DNA of 64,000 bases from Morella rubra (GCA_003952965.2 CM025851.1:4880055-4944054); one strand, 5' to 3'; positions 47,838 to 60,420 are shown, counted from the first letter of the stretch. Translations and numbers: made by a program. Notes: a model not told the origin generated them from the letters alone.

Positions 47838-50800
47838 CTACAGTTTGAGGAACACGAACTCTTCAATGGCAGGTACCTCCCCTATTCTCTTAAGAGTCTC
47901 TTTGTCTGGTTCTTCATCCACACCAATTGCCATAATAGCCTTTTTCCTCCGGACAGTCCTTCCCACACTCATAAAGCTCACATTGACATTGTTCTCGGCT
48001 AGTATGTTTCCTACCTGACCAATCATGCCAGGTTGATCCACCTGCCTGCATAAAATGAGGTTTCCTTCCAGGCTCACATCCACAGCAGAGGATCCCACAC
48101 ATGTCAGGTGGGGTATTCCGAACTTCACTTTCCCTTCAATGCTTATATCTCCGTTATTTGAAACAGCACTTTTAAATTTGGAATCCACATTAGATATTTG
48201 CACCTGAATTGAGTCAACAGGGAACTCTGGAGATGAGTCAGCGACTATCCTCTCCTCAATTATGCGGAGGCCTTTCTGTTTGGCAGTAAAATCAGCATTG
48301 ACTAGGTTAACAAATGAGGCTGATATTGGTTCGACTATGCCTTTGGTGATCATGGCCCGAAGAAGTCTTGTGTCCAGGACATCTGGGTTGCGAGCTGATC
48401 TATAGATCACCCTTACATCTCTGATTCCACTCCCTCCAGCAACTAATTGTACGGCTAGCCTACCCAGTTTCTCAGCTACCAGAAAATATGGTGACAACTC
48501 CGACAAAACCTGAGAACACGAGCTGTGTTAGCTACCTTGTAGAATACAATATATGGCAAGAGAGGAGCTCTTATGTTCTCAAACCCGCAAGCAGGTCACA
48601 AACTCTCGATTATGGGGACAATGTAGATATCACTGTTTACCTCAGGAGGGACCATGGGAGCATTGACAGCAGTTGCAGAAAGTTCCCCTTTCAACGCTCC
48701 TACTACAGCCTCTGCTATTTCAATAGCTACACCTTCCTGAAGGGTTGGTACAGATGGTTTAAGAAATGAGAGGACAAATGGTATTCAAGAAAGCGAGAAG
48801 CAGGAGTATATGGATCTTGTGAAGGTGTCAAGAGAAAAGAACATGCCTGTGCTTCCTTTGTGCTAGCTCCAAGGTGAGGTGTGACAGTGACATTCTCATG
48901 CTGCACTAACTTACTTTCTTTGGGTGGCTCCTCCGTGAATACATCAAGGGCAGCCTGTTCCACACCGTTCTAAGACTTGTCATTTGTGGCATACATCAAA
49001 CAAACAACCTATTTTTTACTACTACAAACCTCATTAGGAAGTGAGAATCATGAATTAATATATACAACTTTCCCCTCTAGGTATATCTTTTGGATGTCTC
49101 CATCCACTATTATCTATTTATCACAAAAAACATAGCTTAAGCAAGATCACCTAATCAAAAGATCAACCCCGTTGTTTGAAGCCCCATTGGGAGAACTTAG
49201 TACGTAATGGAAAGAATACACCGATGGATGAGTAAGAGTGAAGCCTTGAGAAAAGATGCAGTTATAGCTTATTGCAGAGATATAGATTATGCTTCTTTGA
49301 ATTTAGCACAACTCATTGTCCCCGACATGAATGTAATGCAATGTACCTGAGCAACAATGCCGCTCTCAAGGGCCCTCAATAATGCATCTTCATCAATTAC
49401 TCCACCTCTAGCAACATTGACGATGCGCACTCCTTTCTTCATCTTTGCAAATGTTTCATCATTGAATACCTTTGAAGTGGTAGGAGTGAGCGGCATGTGG
49501 AGGGAGACGAAATCCGCCGTCTCCATGGCCTGATTAAAAGAGACCAACTCCACACCTAGAGCACGAGCTCTGTCCGTTGGGGCATACGGATCATGCGCAA
49601 TGACGTGCATGCCCAAGCCTTTAGCACGCCTCGCAACTTCAGACCCAACTTTTCCAAATCCCATAACTGCTAATGTCTTTCCAACCAGAGAGACCCCAAC
49701 ATACTTGCTACGTTGCCATTTTCCTGTAAAATCGAATTCTGAAATCTTTAGCCTTCGCCACCGTATTTATCATGAGCAACAGCGATGAAACATCGAAAAA
49801 AGTTGACAATGTAGTGTAAGATATTTAAGCAGCACTGAAGTTCAGATATCCGGAACAACCATAGCTTCCCAACATTTGCATCTAAAGTAATGAGAAGATT
49901 TGATGCATCCCGTATTCTATAGACTATACATGCTTAAAATACAATTCTCATCATTTTTACTATCGAATATAATCTTTTTCATCCTTTTCTATTCAATACT
50001 GATGAGTTTTCTCAAGAATCATTCCCTGCATCATTTGTTACAGAACGAACGCTAGGAATCTTTTCCTTTTCTGATTAACTAGATCCCTGATTCCGTGTAT
50101 GTTGTGTAATGGGAGGATAAACATCATTAATCAACTTTCTTCACTGGAACCTCATTAATCAATGAAAGCGTTAACTTTTACTCATTTAATGAAACCAGTT
50201 TTCATCATGAAGTTTAAAGTATGTTAACAAATCTGTATTTGTTAAGTAGAATAAAAGGGATAAAGATCCCCCACGCTGTGAAATTCGATTTTCTATGCCT
50301 TCTTGCAACAATTTGAGTAATTACTTTAACCGATCTGGTCGTACAAAAATAAAAAAAACATGGAGGGTCACATGTGCGTGTGCGTCCCCACTTTTTCTGA
50401 GGCAAAAGTAGAATACGTGGAAAGCAACGGGTCGAATAAATTAAAAAAATTGGTAAGTCCAACAAGCAGAATTAAAGATGTTTGAAAAAGTAAAAAAAAA
50501 AGCGGAACTTCGACCCCGCATCCTGCCAATTACGACGTTATTGGGTGGATCTGAGTACTCAAATTTTATATTTTATAATTTTATAATTTTTAAAATTTTA
50601 ACATAATAAAATAATTATAATATAATAAATTTTAAAAAATTCATTCAAACTATCTCTCCCCACCTCGTCAGTCGTCACCAATTTTAATACTTCGAAATTT
50701 TAACACACCCCCGCCCCCCACCAAACACAACCATTGTTGCGTAGACAAAAAAGCTTGCCTATTATGTCGGCCAATTCTGCAGACGCACTAGACTCTTAAC

Positions 50801-51643
50801 AGAGACTTCGGTAGATCTTTTATCCAGGTAAATTATATATCACGACAAAAAACAGAGGCTCAGCAGATCTTTTGTTCAGGATTAGCAATTAATTAGTGAA
50901 AAGATTTGATCAAACACAAAGCTTGTCATTGTCAAACAGTTCTTGGAAATTAAAAGGACATTTTTCTTGATCTGAAAGCAAGATAGAAACGTACCAGCCT
51001 TCACGGAAGCATCTGCCTGCGCGACGTTCCGAGCCATAGCGGCGAGCAAAGCAATCCCATGCTCGGCTGCAGCCACTGTATTGGCCGTCGGCGCATTAAC
51101 CACGAGACAGCCGGACTCCGTGGCGGCCTGCAGATCCACGTTGTCGATACCCACACCGGCACGTCCCACCACCTTCAACCGCCCCTTCGCGGCTTCGAAC
51201 ACCTGTCTTGTGACCTTGGTACCACTCCTCACGATTAGCGCGTCGCATGACGAGATCTTCGAGCAAAGCTCATCGGGCGAGAGATCGTACAAGCATTCCA
51301 CGTCGCCAAAACTGCGCAAAAGTTCAAGACCCGCCTCTCCCAGCTTCTCGGAGACTAAGATAGTCGATCTTTGATTGGGACTTGGAGGGCTGAGATCTTG
51401 GGAGTGGTTCAGGTCCGAGTTCTCCGTTGGTGCCACTGTTTTGAGAACGTTATTTACAGTGAAGAAATGACAACGAGAATGAGATGGAGAATGGGACAGC
51501 TTAAAGGAGATGGCTGTGGTTGTGGAGGCGGTGTTGCGGAGGAAAGAGAGAAGGGAGGACGATTTTGGTGATGGGTTTGAGAAGGAAGAGGAGGGGAGGG
51601 GAGAGGAGAAGACGCCTTTGGCAGAAGCGGAGGCCATGGCCAT
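47838..51643 (-). CDS. PGDH: D-3-phosphoglycerate dehydrogenase, plastid precursor, 5 exons
   Basis: The exons are 51643-50995, 49723-49347, 48954-48847, 48736-48641 and 48509-47838, giving 633 residues. The enzyme oxidises 3-phosphoglycerate to 3-phosphohydroxypyruvate with NAD+, the first step of the phosphorylated serine pathway in plastids. The first 80-90 residues are rich in Ser, Ala and Arg and poor in acids, like a chloroplast transit peptide. Substrate-domain motifs are [14 protein letters not shown] and [12 protein letters not shown]. The NAD-binding loop GFGKVG is at 238-243. Catalytic motifs are [13 protein letters not shown] and TPHLGAST. An intervening (ASB) domain and a C-terminal ACT domain ([20 protein letters not shown]) follow. 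The intron between 48847 and 48736 appears to start with GC rather than GT. The family is normally 580-640 residues. Confidence 0.96.
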
Positions 51644-51717
51644 GGGGATCGCTTGGTTCTCTGTACTTCTGGCTTTTCAACGTGTGCGTTGCGAACGAGC
51701 GTCCGATGGTTCGGGGT

Positions 51718-51725
51718 CTTATAAG
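51718..51725 (-). promoter_or_regulatory. Candidate TATA box for PGDH
   Basis: The minus strand reads CTTATAAG about 75-80 bases upstream of the ATG, which would give a short leader of about 45 bases. Confidence 0.3.
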
Positions 51726-51779
51726 AAGATTTGACCCCCAATTTGTAATATTTTTTTTCTTGGTAGTTACCAATAAATG

Positions 51780-53878
51780 AACAAAGATCGGAAGTATTCG
51801 GAGTGGTTTAAGAATTTTTTGGTGATGGTACTATATTGATTAGAAATAATTTAATTTTATATTTTATATATTTGTTGGGTTACCTATTTTTATTGTCAAT
51901 TGATTTTAGGTTGAAATTTGACATGGTATTAGAGTCAAAGTCTCGAGTTCGAGACACTTCGCATTCAATTTCAATTTCAATTAAATATTACACATGTTGG
52001 GCCTTCCAATTAAAGGAGAGTTCGGCCCACACGTGAGGAGAAGTGCTAGAGAATATGGCTTAAACAATAAAATCTTCCTCTTCTAATCAACTTAAGCTTT
52101 TAGGATGAGTGGTAGATTGACATGCAAACATTTAGTTCAAGTGGTCGTGGGCCTATTTATATTTGAATATAAATAGAAAGTGGATGTATGTGAAAAATAT
52201 AATTTTTTTTTCTACGCATGTGAAGCAGAATATATTTGTAAATTTTATTGGTTGTGGTCCTATTTAGATTTGAATATAATTGTAGAAAGAGAAAGTGGTT
52301 TAGGGCTGTATTCGAGCCGAGTATTGGCTGTTCAAACTCGGTTCGTTAGATATATATGCGAGTTCGAGCTCGAGCCGAGCTTGAATCGAGCTTCTGCAAG
52401 GGTGTTCGAACTCGGCTCGTTTAAAATTTTTCATGTTCGAACGAGCTCAAGCTTGATTAAAAATATATACATGATTCGAGTTCGAGCTTATTCGAGCCGA
52501 GCTCAAACTCGACCCAACAAAAAAATATGAGCTTAGAAAACACAATACCACAAACAAAACTCAAATCAAGCCTCGACATATGGTGTCATAGTACATTATA
52601 CACGACATATCATAAACACTTGACATTTGTGCGAACTTTATTTTAGAAAATATTTAGATTCATATATAACCTATGTTAATTGGCAAAAATGACCTACAAC
52701 ATATATTTAATATATAGAGGGCATAACAAATCCTTATGGATAATACTCATCCATTCATATATCAATATAATCAAATGCATATTTTACTAATATGTGACTA
52801 TTAAATATAAACAACAAATAAATAAGAGACTTATAATACATACAAATGTACCGAACTTTTTAAATGAGCCGAGTCGAACTTATATGAGTTTTGTTCGCGA
52901 GCTTAAATCGAGCCGAGCCGAGTTTAACGAGTTTGACTCATTTAATATTCAAGCTAGAAATAATGTTCAAACTCGACTTCTTTATTAAACGAACCGAACT
53001 CGAATCGAGCTTATACAAACCGAATTCAAGTTGGTCATAAACAGCTCGATTCATTTACAACCCTAAATGGTTGTAATAAAAAGTGGGAAAGACTATCATT
53101 ATGTTAGAAGATATAGTTATTCCAAGATTTATGGTCATTAACTTCACCTACCTTTTATTTATTTATTTTTTTAATTTGCAATCCGAGAGGTATCATATAT
53201 TGGGCTGTTTTGGAAAAATGTGAGGAGTTTTGTATAGGCTAAGTTCTAAATATATGGAAGCTCGCTTGAACGTGTTCTCCTAAAAGTTTCATATAATAAG
53301 TAGGACTTTAAACAATGAGACTTTAAAAGAATCGTGGACTTTTTTCTTTCGTGTTGACACCGGCCAAAACGACAGCATGGCAGGTGCGAGGTTGGTGACT
53401 TTTTTTTTGGGTAAAGTAATTGGTCAATGTCCTTTTTATCACGCTTTTCAAGTTGAAATTTTGCACTTCGCAAACGTTGAAGCGACATGACATGACAAAA
53501 GAGTCGGAGGAAAAGTTTGAACCAACTACAGCCTAATTGGTTTGGTGTTATGAAGGGGGACACCTAAGAGCGGGGCATTAATTGCATTCTTATGGGATCG
53601 TAGCAAGATAGAGTGGTAGTTATATAGCTAAATCTCGAAAACTTTGAAACTGAAAGGAACATCAGTCGTTTCCTTCCTTCTTCCTTCCTCACATACTGTC
53701 TTTTTCTTTGCTCTCTTCCGCCCGCTTTTCACGCCCACAAAATGTAGTGTCAAATGTCACTCCGGAGGTGATTTGCGCCGCCGGCTCTAACATACAAAAA
53801 TGGCTGGTAAAGAATAGTACAGAACTTGGACTGGGTCAGTGTGATAGCAGGCCCGAGGATGTTTCCTTGCAGCAGCCA
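51780..53878. other. Intergenic with one repeat element
   Basis: Apart from the element at 52301-53065, nothing is recognisable. The end of the stretch, just below 53879, is the 3' untranslated region of the GMC oxidoreductase gene. Confidence 0.5.
52301..53065. mobile_element. Probable miniature DNA element with TAGGG...CCCTA ends
   Basis: The left end TAGGGCTGTATTCGAGCCGA and the inverted right end TAGGGTTGTAAATGAATCGA are similar over about 20 bases. Arms rich in CGAGCCGAGC and CGAACTCG motifs surround an AT-rich centre. The flanks AAGTGGTT (left) and AATGGTTG (right) give only an imperfect 8-bp duplication. The pattern resembles TAGGG-type inverted-repeat elements common in plants, but the superfamily is uncertain. 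The open frames inside are low complexity (Arg/Ser). Confidence 0.6.
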
Positions 53879-56191
53879 TTATTTATTTTTCCGGCGGTCT
53901 CTCATTATCTTCAGCCCAACATATCTGCCAAAGAAATCAAGTAATTGTCAACCTCTCCAAGAGCAAATATTATTCACAGCAATGACAAATAAATGTAAAT
54001 CTAAAACATTCGCTTACCGCCCAAGCATCATCAGAGTAGCTTGAGGATTTGTCCCCGGCGACACACCAAACACTGACCCATCGACGACTCGGAGTGCATT
54101 AATGCCAATGAGCCGGAAGTCGCCATCAACCACCTTCCCCACAACACATCCTCCATGATAGTGCCATATGGTACTAACTGTGCGGCGGCAGAAATCTCCC
54201 ATCAGATGCTTGTCAGATTGGTCGACAGGCAATGCTGGCCCCACAAACCTAAAATCGTAACCACCAAACCAGTTCCTAAACCTGAAATCCCCCATGGATC
54301 GGCTCCTGAGCACTTCCCCAATCTTGCGAGTGCCATTCACACAGCGGTCAAGGTCTACTGGGTTACTGAAGTAATTGAATCGAACAATTGGATTCACCCG
54401 GATATCTGTAGACGCTAGTCTTAGTGATCCACTTGAAAGTGGCCCGACAATCTTCTCCATGAGAGTAGCAACAGTGAGGTACAGAGGGGCGGATGGCGTA
54501 CGAATGAAGATGGAGCGAGCAGGGGACTGAAATGGAATGACGTTGGAAGCTGCCTCGATGTAAACCCCCGATTCAGTTATGCCAACCACCTGTATCAGTG
54601 AGTGCTCCAATGGAATTGGAGAGACAATTGAGATACCATTCCGGGGATTATCGTAAAGGTACTGCCCAACATAGGGAAGATGGTGAGCCACCGGAATTCC
54701 CCAAGCAGATAGATAAGGTCGCGGACCAATGCCACTCAACAGTAGGAGCTGTGGGCTTCCAATGGCACCAGCAGAGATGATCACCTCACCATGTCTACTT
54801 ACTATCGCATGATGATACCTCCCCACATGATCGCGATAAACAACACCAATCGCTGATAGCCTTGACCCCGTGCCCGCTGAAGATGAAGCCAGTATTATTC
54901 TTTCCACACTTGCATACACAGCCACCTTAATGTTGGAAGATCTTGCGTCCCTCAGAAGATCAGCGGCAGAATGTCTCCTCCCAGTACTATCAAAAGTCGA
55001 ACCACCAATCTTGGTTCCCACAGAGTGATCCAAAGTAAATCCGTTATAGGGACCGACTCCGGCTTCCAATAACCCATCTCGGACTGCCGATTGCCAATTC
55101 TTGAGCTCTGGCCTAAACACAATCGCCCTCTCAACCCACTCATAGGACTCGTTCACAATTTTAAGATTCCACTTCACGCCTGATTTCTGATAAAACCCGG
55201 AATCGGCTCGGCTATAGAACCCTGCATTTATTACACTGCTGCCACCAAGAACACGACCTCGGGCATTTGGGACCCCGTCTTCAGATGTGAATGCTTGGGC
55301 AGGAGAGTCATAGGCGTTAGCATCCATGAGCGTGGACAAGAAACCTTCGTGGTTCATCAAGTTGGGTTTGCCATAGGCAATGCCACCTCTTTCAAGCACT
55401 AGTACTTTATATCCCTGCGATAGTGTTGCAGCCAGTGGGCATCCAGCAGTTCCGCCTCCAACAATGATGTAGTCGTAGTCATCTTCGATGTGGAACTCGG
55501 TAGCGTTGAACACAAACTTCAGATAACTTGGGTCTGTACAAAGTATGAGACAAAGAATTGATGTTATCGATGATATCAAATCCCATCCTTTTTTTGCATT
55601 TTCTCAGCAACCAAACACAAAGAATGAAAGGATGGAGAAAAGAAATGGCTGTAAAGAACAGTCAAAAGAATGTGGTATACGGAATTCTTGAGAAAGATAG
55701 ATTGTTGTGAGGTAACCCAGAAAGCTTAAGTTCGCCAAATAGTGGTATCCGGCCAGTTGATTAGAGGTCCATTTATCCCCCATTTTTTTTTTGGCATTTT
55801 GTCAGCTACCAAACAGAAAGAACGAATCTTTAAAAGCAATGGGTTTTTTCAAAGATTGGGGTTTGAGAAAACTGAAGAATAACACATGAAAAATTCAGTA
55901 GTGGCCCATGCGTTTTGACTCCAACGAAGCCGTATAGTTGGGTGAATTCCAGTTGAGTAGAACAGAGCATGCGTTATTGCATAGCCTCTGTTTGTTCATT
56001 TGTGAAAATTCCTCAGCAATCAAACGAACGAGAAAAGAAAGAAAGAAAGTAAAAGAGAGGCAATTAAACTGAAGAGAACAAGCGTCACCTCGGTGGGGAT
56101 GTTGTAGTGGCGGTCTAGCGTAAGAAACAACTGTACCGAAGACCATCAAGAGTGCAAAATACAGTAACCGAAAGCAAATGGGCCACGCCAT
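53879..56191 (-). CDS. GMC-family FAD oxidoreductase, (R)-mandelonitrile lyase-like / HOTHEAD group, 3 exons
   Basis: The exons are 56191-56089, 55533-54018 and 53924-53879, with phases closing to 554 residues. The ATG at 56191 starts a hydrophobic signal peptide (MAWPICFRLLYFALLMVFG), so the protein is secretory. The FAD-binding motif GGGTAGCPLAATL starts at G60. The GMC signatures are GGSSVINAGFYSRAD and GAIGSPQLLLLSGIG. The active-site HYHGG has H492 and H494, and NPQAT has N530. Known relatives include HOTHEAD, which acts on omega-hydroxy fatty acids in cuticle formation, and hydroxynitrile lyases of Rosaceae. The last exon codes for only 15 residues (YVGLKIMRDR...) after the split Arg codon; reading through exon 2 would instead end just after MMLGR. 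Length fits the family. True substrate unknown. Confidence 0.9.
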
Positions 56192-56204
56192 TGTTGTGTC
56201 TTTT

Positions 56205-56274
56205 TGGTGTTTCTCGAAGGAGAGAATTTTCTTGGTGTTTCGTGAAGGAGAGAGAACTTTATGGTGTTTCACGG
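56205..56274. repeat. Three short tandem repeats in the leader of the GMC oxidoreductase gene
   Basis: TGGTGTTTC followed by a GAAGGAGAGA-type tract occurs at 56205, 56233 and 56262 (last copy partial), a period of 28-29 bp. The repeats lie immediately upstream of the ATG. Confidence 0.7.
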
Positions 56275-56281
56275 TAATCGA

Positions 56282-56282
56282 A

Positions 56283-56312
<30 letters not shown>
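56282..56312. repeat. GA microsatellite in the divergent promoter
   Basis: A GA-rich run on the plus strand (CT on the strand of the oxidoreductase gene), within its probable 5' leader. Confidence 0.8.
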
Positions 56313-56314
<2 letters not shown>

Positions 56315-56378
56315 GACTCAACAGAAACAGTTGATGTAACGGCAGTGCCATATGATAAAAAATTCAGTTGGAGACCGA

Positions 56379-56387
56379 AATATATAG
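56379..56387 (-). promoter_or_regulatory. Candidate TATA box for the GMC oxidoreductase gene
   Basis: The minus strand reads CTATATATT about 190 bases upstream of the ATG. A CT-rich leader follows. Confidence 0.4.
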
Positions 56388-56642
56388 CAGTGTAGACCGT
56401 TATTATATGCCTTACAGCCTCTTTGGGTCTACACGCGGCCCATGAGTAAGCAGAGCCACTAAGATTACGGCTTGGCTCTCCATGACAGATCGGGCTGGCC
56501 AATTCTGGCCCAACTTTACCGTTTGGGCCTACCATGTGGTCCGAGACGAGATGTTGTAGGGTAGGCCATTATTTTTTTCGGGTATGGGATAGGAAAAAAA
56601 ATTAATAGAAAAAAGGCGCTTTTTTTGTTTATTTATCAGTTT

Positions 56643-56650
56643 TATATAAA
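56643..56650 (+). promoter_or_regulatory. TATA box for the MAP kinase kinase gene
   Basis: TATATAAA lies about 520 bases upstream of the kinase ATG and is followed by GA-rich, A-rich and then CT-rich leader sequence, typical of a plant transcription start. It faces away from the oxidoreductase TATA box; the two are about 260 bp apart. Confidence 0.5.
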
Positions 56651-57168
56651 GTTTAGAGAGAGAAAAAAAAAAAAAAAAAAAAAGGTAGAGACATCTCTAA
56701 AGGCACGTGAACCCGCCCGCTTCTAATCTCGATTGCCTCTTTTAATTGCTACCTCTCCCTGGATCAGCTTAGACCTTATTTCCATCCGTCTTTCTCAGTT
56801 TATAGAGAAAAAAAAAAAGGAAAAAGAAAAATAAGAACTCAGCAGCAAGAAGACCTTTTTCGTTTCACAAACCATCAGGCAGAGCTCCTTTTCTTTTTCT
56901 TTGTTTTCTTTTCTTTTCCCTTTTATTTTTCTTTCCTTCGGTTCTTCCCTCTTGGCTCTTACAAGAAGCTTCTTTCTCCCTTCCTTTTCCTATAAGAACA
57001 ACCCATTTGATGTTAATGATGAGTTGTTCTTATCTGTTGGTGTTCGATTAGTTTCCATTGGATTCATTTCGGTTGTATTAGATTAGATTACGCTCAGTCT
57101 TCAATCCAGAACCTAGAGAATCTGCAAGAAGGAAGAGATTGAAATTGGCGATTGAGCGGGCAGAGACA

Positions 57169-58239
57169 ATGAAACCGATTCAATCCCCACCGGGTGTTGG
57201 CAGCAGTAGCGGAAGTAGAGGGCTTCGTGCGCGTCGGAAGCAGGAACTGACCCTACCCCTTCCACAGCGGGACACAGCTCTAGCCGTCCCTCTTCCTCTG
57301 CCTCCATCCTCCTCCTCCTCTATTTCTTCTTCCAACCCGGCCCCTTCGGCGAGTAATCATTCTAGCAGCAGCAACGGCATCAACTTCTCGGAGCTGGATC
57401 GAGTCAACCGCGTCGGGAGCGGCTCAGGCGGTACCGTCTACAAGGTGATCCACAGGCCCACGGGTCGTATCTACGCCCTCAAGGTCATCTACGGCCACCA
57501 CGAAGACTCGGTCCGCCGCCAGATCTGCCGGGAGATCGAGATCCTCCGCGACGTCGACAACCCAAACGTCGTCAAGTGCCACGACATGTTCGACCACAAC
57601 GCCGAAATCCAGGTCCTTCTCGAGTTCATGGACGGAGGCTCCCTCGAGGGGAAACATATCCCCCAGGAACCCCAGCTCGCCGATCTTGCACGTCAGATCC
57701 TCAGCGGGCTCGCTTACCTCCACCGACGTTACATCGTCCATCGCGACATCAAGCCGTCCAATCTCCTTATCAACGCCCGGAGACAGGTCAAGATCGCCGA
57801 TTTCGGAGTTAGCAGGATTCTTGCGCAGACCATGGACCCCTGCAACTCATCGGTCGGGACCATTGCATACATGAGCCCTGAGAGGATCAACACTGATCTG
57901 AACCACGGACAATACGATGGGTTCGCGGGGGATATATGGAGCTTCGGTGTGAGCATCCTCGAGTTCTATATGGGGAAATTCCCCTTCGCGGTGGGCAGGC
58001 AGGGCGACTGGGCCAGCTTGATGTACGCCATTTGTATGTCGCAACCGCCCGAGGCCCCGTTGACCGCTTCCAGAGAGTTTCGGGAATTCATCGCCTGTTG
58101 TTTGCAGAGGGAGCCGGGTCGCCGGTGGAGCGCGTCGCATTTGTTGAGGCATCCTTTCATTGTGCGCAATAGCCATCCCCAGAACCAGGTTCATCAGAAT
58201 CTCCATCAACTTTTACCACCTCCACGGCCGCTTTCTTAG
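57169..58239 (+). CDS. MAP kinase kinase, MKK4/MKK5 type (plant group C), intronless
   Basis: A single exon encodes 356 residues. The ATG at 57169 is used because the 10 codons upstream in the frame contain no ATG. An N-terminal docking site ([16 protein letters not shown], about 20-36) has the basic cluster plus LxL of MAPK-binding motifs. A Ser/Pro-rich linker follows. Kinase motifs are the glycine loop GSGSGG from G83, catalytic K105, HRD at 191-193 ([10 protein letters not shown]) and DFG at 211-213. The activation loop has T221-x5-S227, the plant S/T-x5-S/T pattern, and then [11 protein letters not shown]. Such kinases phosphorylate MPK3/MPK6 in immune, stress and stomatal signalling. 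Intronless structure is usual for this group. The gene is strikingly GC-rich with C/G at third positions, unlike its neighbours. Confidence 0.96.
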   Translation: MKPIQSPPGVGSSSGSRGLRARRKQELTLPLPQRDTALAVPLPLPPSSSSSISSSNPAPSASNHSSSSNGINFSELDRVNRVGSGSGGTVYKVIHRPTGRIYALKVIYGHHEDSVRRQICREIEILRDVDNPNVVKCHDMFDHNAEIQVLLEFMDGGSLEGKHIPQEPQLADLARQILSGLAYLHRRYIVHRDIKPSNLLINARRQVKIADFGVSRILAQTMDPCNSSVGTIAYMSPERINTDLNHGQYDGFAGDIWSFGVSILEFYMGKFPFAVGRQGDWASLMYAICMSQPPEAPLTASREFREFIACCLQREPGRRWSASHLLRHPFIVRNSHPQNQVHQNLHQLLPPPRPLS

Positions 58240-60420
58240 TCTTTCATTTTTTTTTTTTTTTTGGGCGGGGGGTTTAATTGAAGAAGGATAATGATTTCCT
58301 GTAATCTTGATATAATGGGCAAGTTTGATCTTTAGGGGCAGAAATTTTGGGGAAGAACTGGGCATGTTTCGAGTTTTTTGTTTAGGTAAGTTGTATGTTT
58401 CTAGTTTCAGTCGAGCAATCTCAATCTCAATCAGCTTTCTTTGGTAATCTTTGGTAGAAAAGGAAAATCTGTCATCTGTAACTGAGGCGGCCCAAGATTT
58501 TGTCCATTTTGTTAGCTCTCATCTCATACTCACAGATAGTTAATAAGATTTGGTTAGAGCTGATGTTGGTTTTATGGAGGTTGCTGAATTCTTGCCATTT
58601 TTGGTGAAGATTAGTGTTGGGTATTTTTTGGTAAGTATCAAATTCGAAACTTTTGGCATTTGTAATGGCTAAAGCATGAATCCCTCTTTTGTCTATTATC
58701 CTGTTGGGGAGGACAGAAAAAGGCGAAGGTGCTTATACTCTCTCGCTCTCTCTCTCTCTGGTTCTTTACTCTCTTTGTGTCATCGTCTCTACACGAAGTG
58801 TTTATAATTGGTGTGTTCACCTTTTTCACCGTTGCTTTCTTTCATGTATTCTTTTGGGATTGGGTGGAAAAATGGGATGCAAGAGAAAGATATAGTAGGT
58901 AATGATTTCAAGGACAATTGGAAAAAAGGGATGTAAAATTTTGAACTCTGGGGCGTTTCATCACTTGTGTGTTTGTGGAGCTTCCTTGTCTGTACCAAAG
59001 CTTCCTTCCTTTCGAAGAACATCCATACTGGATATGTTACGTCTCTAGCACTAAAAGACGTGTATAAGACCCCTCATAGGCTATATAATATAGGTCCTGT
59101 TCTTTGGTTTTGGTTATGTAGTATGAACAGTGTGAGAATAATGCCTATGATAGGTAGGTTAGCAAAATGTCACGGGAACCTGTTGGGGTTTTGGAATTGT
59201 CTGACAAGTGTTCTCTCCATTTGTCTAGCAATTCCTGTAATTTTCTCAATCGAAAGTTACGACTTCCAGATCCACCAAACCAAGTGTTACTGTTATCATG
59301 GTTGATTTGCATGCGTTGGAGAGGGGAACGAGAGCTGTGGTTTATAACCATCCGTGGACTTCTCAGGTTAATGTCTCAAGAGACTCTGTCACTGTGTGAT
59401 GGACGGGTTCAGCGATGATGAGGTACGGCAAAACATCGAGGTTCAGAGATGATAATCGCAGACTAGCCTTTTTTACACGGTTTATTTGTCACTTCTCTTT
59501 TGTTCTGAGAGCATTGTTGGACTTCGCTTGACACATATTTCTGCCACCTCTCCATGGGGCGGCAAAAGTTAAGTCCCTTGACAGACGACAGTTGACACAT
59601 ATTTCTGCCACATTTTGTTTGGGTGCACCAATGAAGTATCGGAGAAGCATCAAACATCTAATCCTTGGGTATTTCGTTGGCTGTCATTTATCTTTGGGGG
59701 GATTTTGTTTTTTTATATTATTTTTCTGGCTGTCCCATGTCCTACCATAAGAGGGCATCAAAGGAATGGTTTTTTTGTTTTGTTTTGTTTTTTTAAGCAT
59801 CAAAGAAATGGGTTTGGTGTGCTAATGAATCTCGCTTTATACGGGTGGGTATTGCAATAAGAAAGGACAAGTTGCATATTATTCCCGTTACTGAAAAGTT
59901 GCATATCATTGGTCTTTAATGGTTTTCTCTTTCTTTTTTTTTCTTTTTTTTTATGAATTTTTGGTTTATTTGAAGCTTTGAGAGGTAGATTGGCTAGTGC
60001 GCCAGACAGGATGATAAAAATTCCCCTCCATCTATATTTAAGGCTTAAGCGACCCAGGTCCCAGCGTGCAAAATGGGCAAAGATTTGGTAAGTTTCTGTT
60101 AGGATTTGCTTCCAAGGTGGGCTGGTTTTGGATGGGCATAAAGCATATGACAAAAATGAAAATGCTGCCGGATGGACTTTTGAGCAGAAACACCTCATCG
60201 ATGGTTGCGTGGACTTCGTTGGGTTGCCTCGTAGAATTGAGAAGCGACCTCTCCGTGTGAGATTAGCAAGGGACTTCTTTGTCGCCGCTAAAATGTGGAC
60301 TCTCGAGAGCCGTAATTGCTCCACCATGGAGAAGTCAGAAGTGGACTTCTAACAATGGAAAGCTCTACGTCCCTGAGTCGAGACGCATGAGAAACTCTTT
60401 GCGATGACTTCTTTTGTAGC
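58240..60420. other. 3' untranslated region of the kinase gene and intergenic DNA
   Basis: The first few hundred bases are probably the kinase 3' untranslated region. A frame near 60128-60352 (plus) and an overlapping one on the minus strand (59800-60327) match no family that I know. T-rich runs lie near 59.75-59.95 kb. Confidence 0.45.

Noticed and set aside
59800-60352. Overlapping frames on both strands
   Set aside because: Neither shows a domain, and splice signals do not connect them to another exon.
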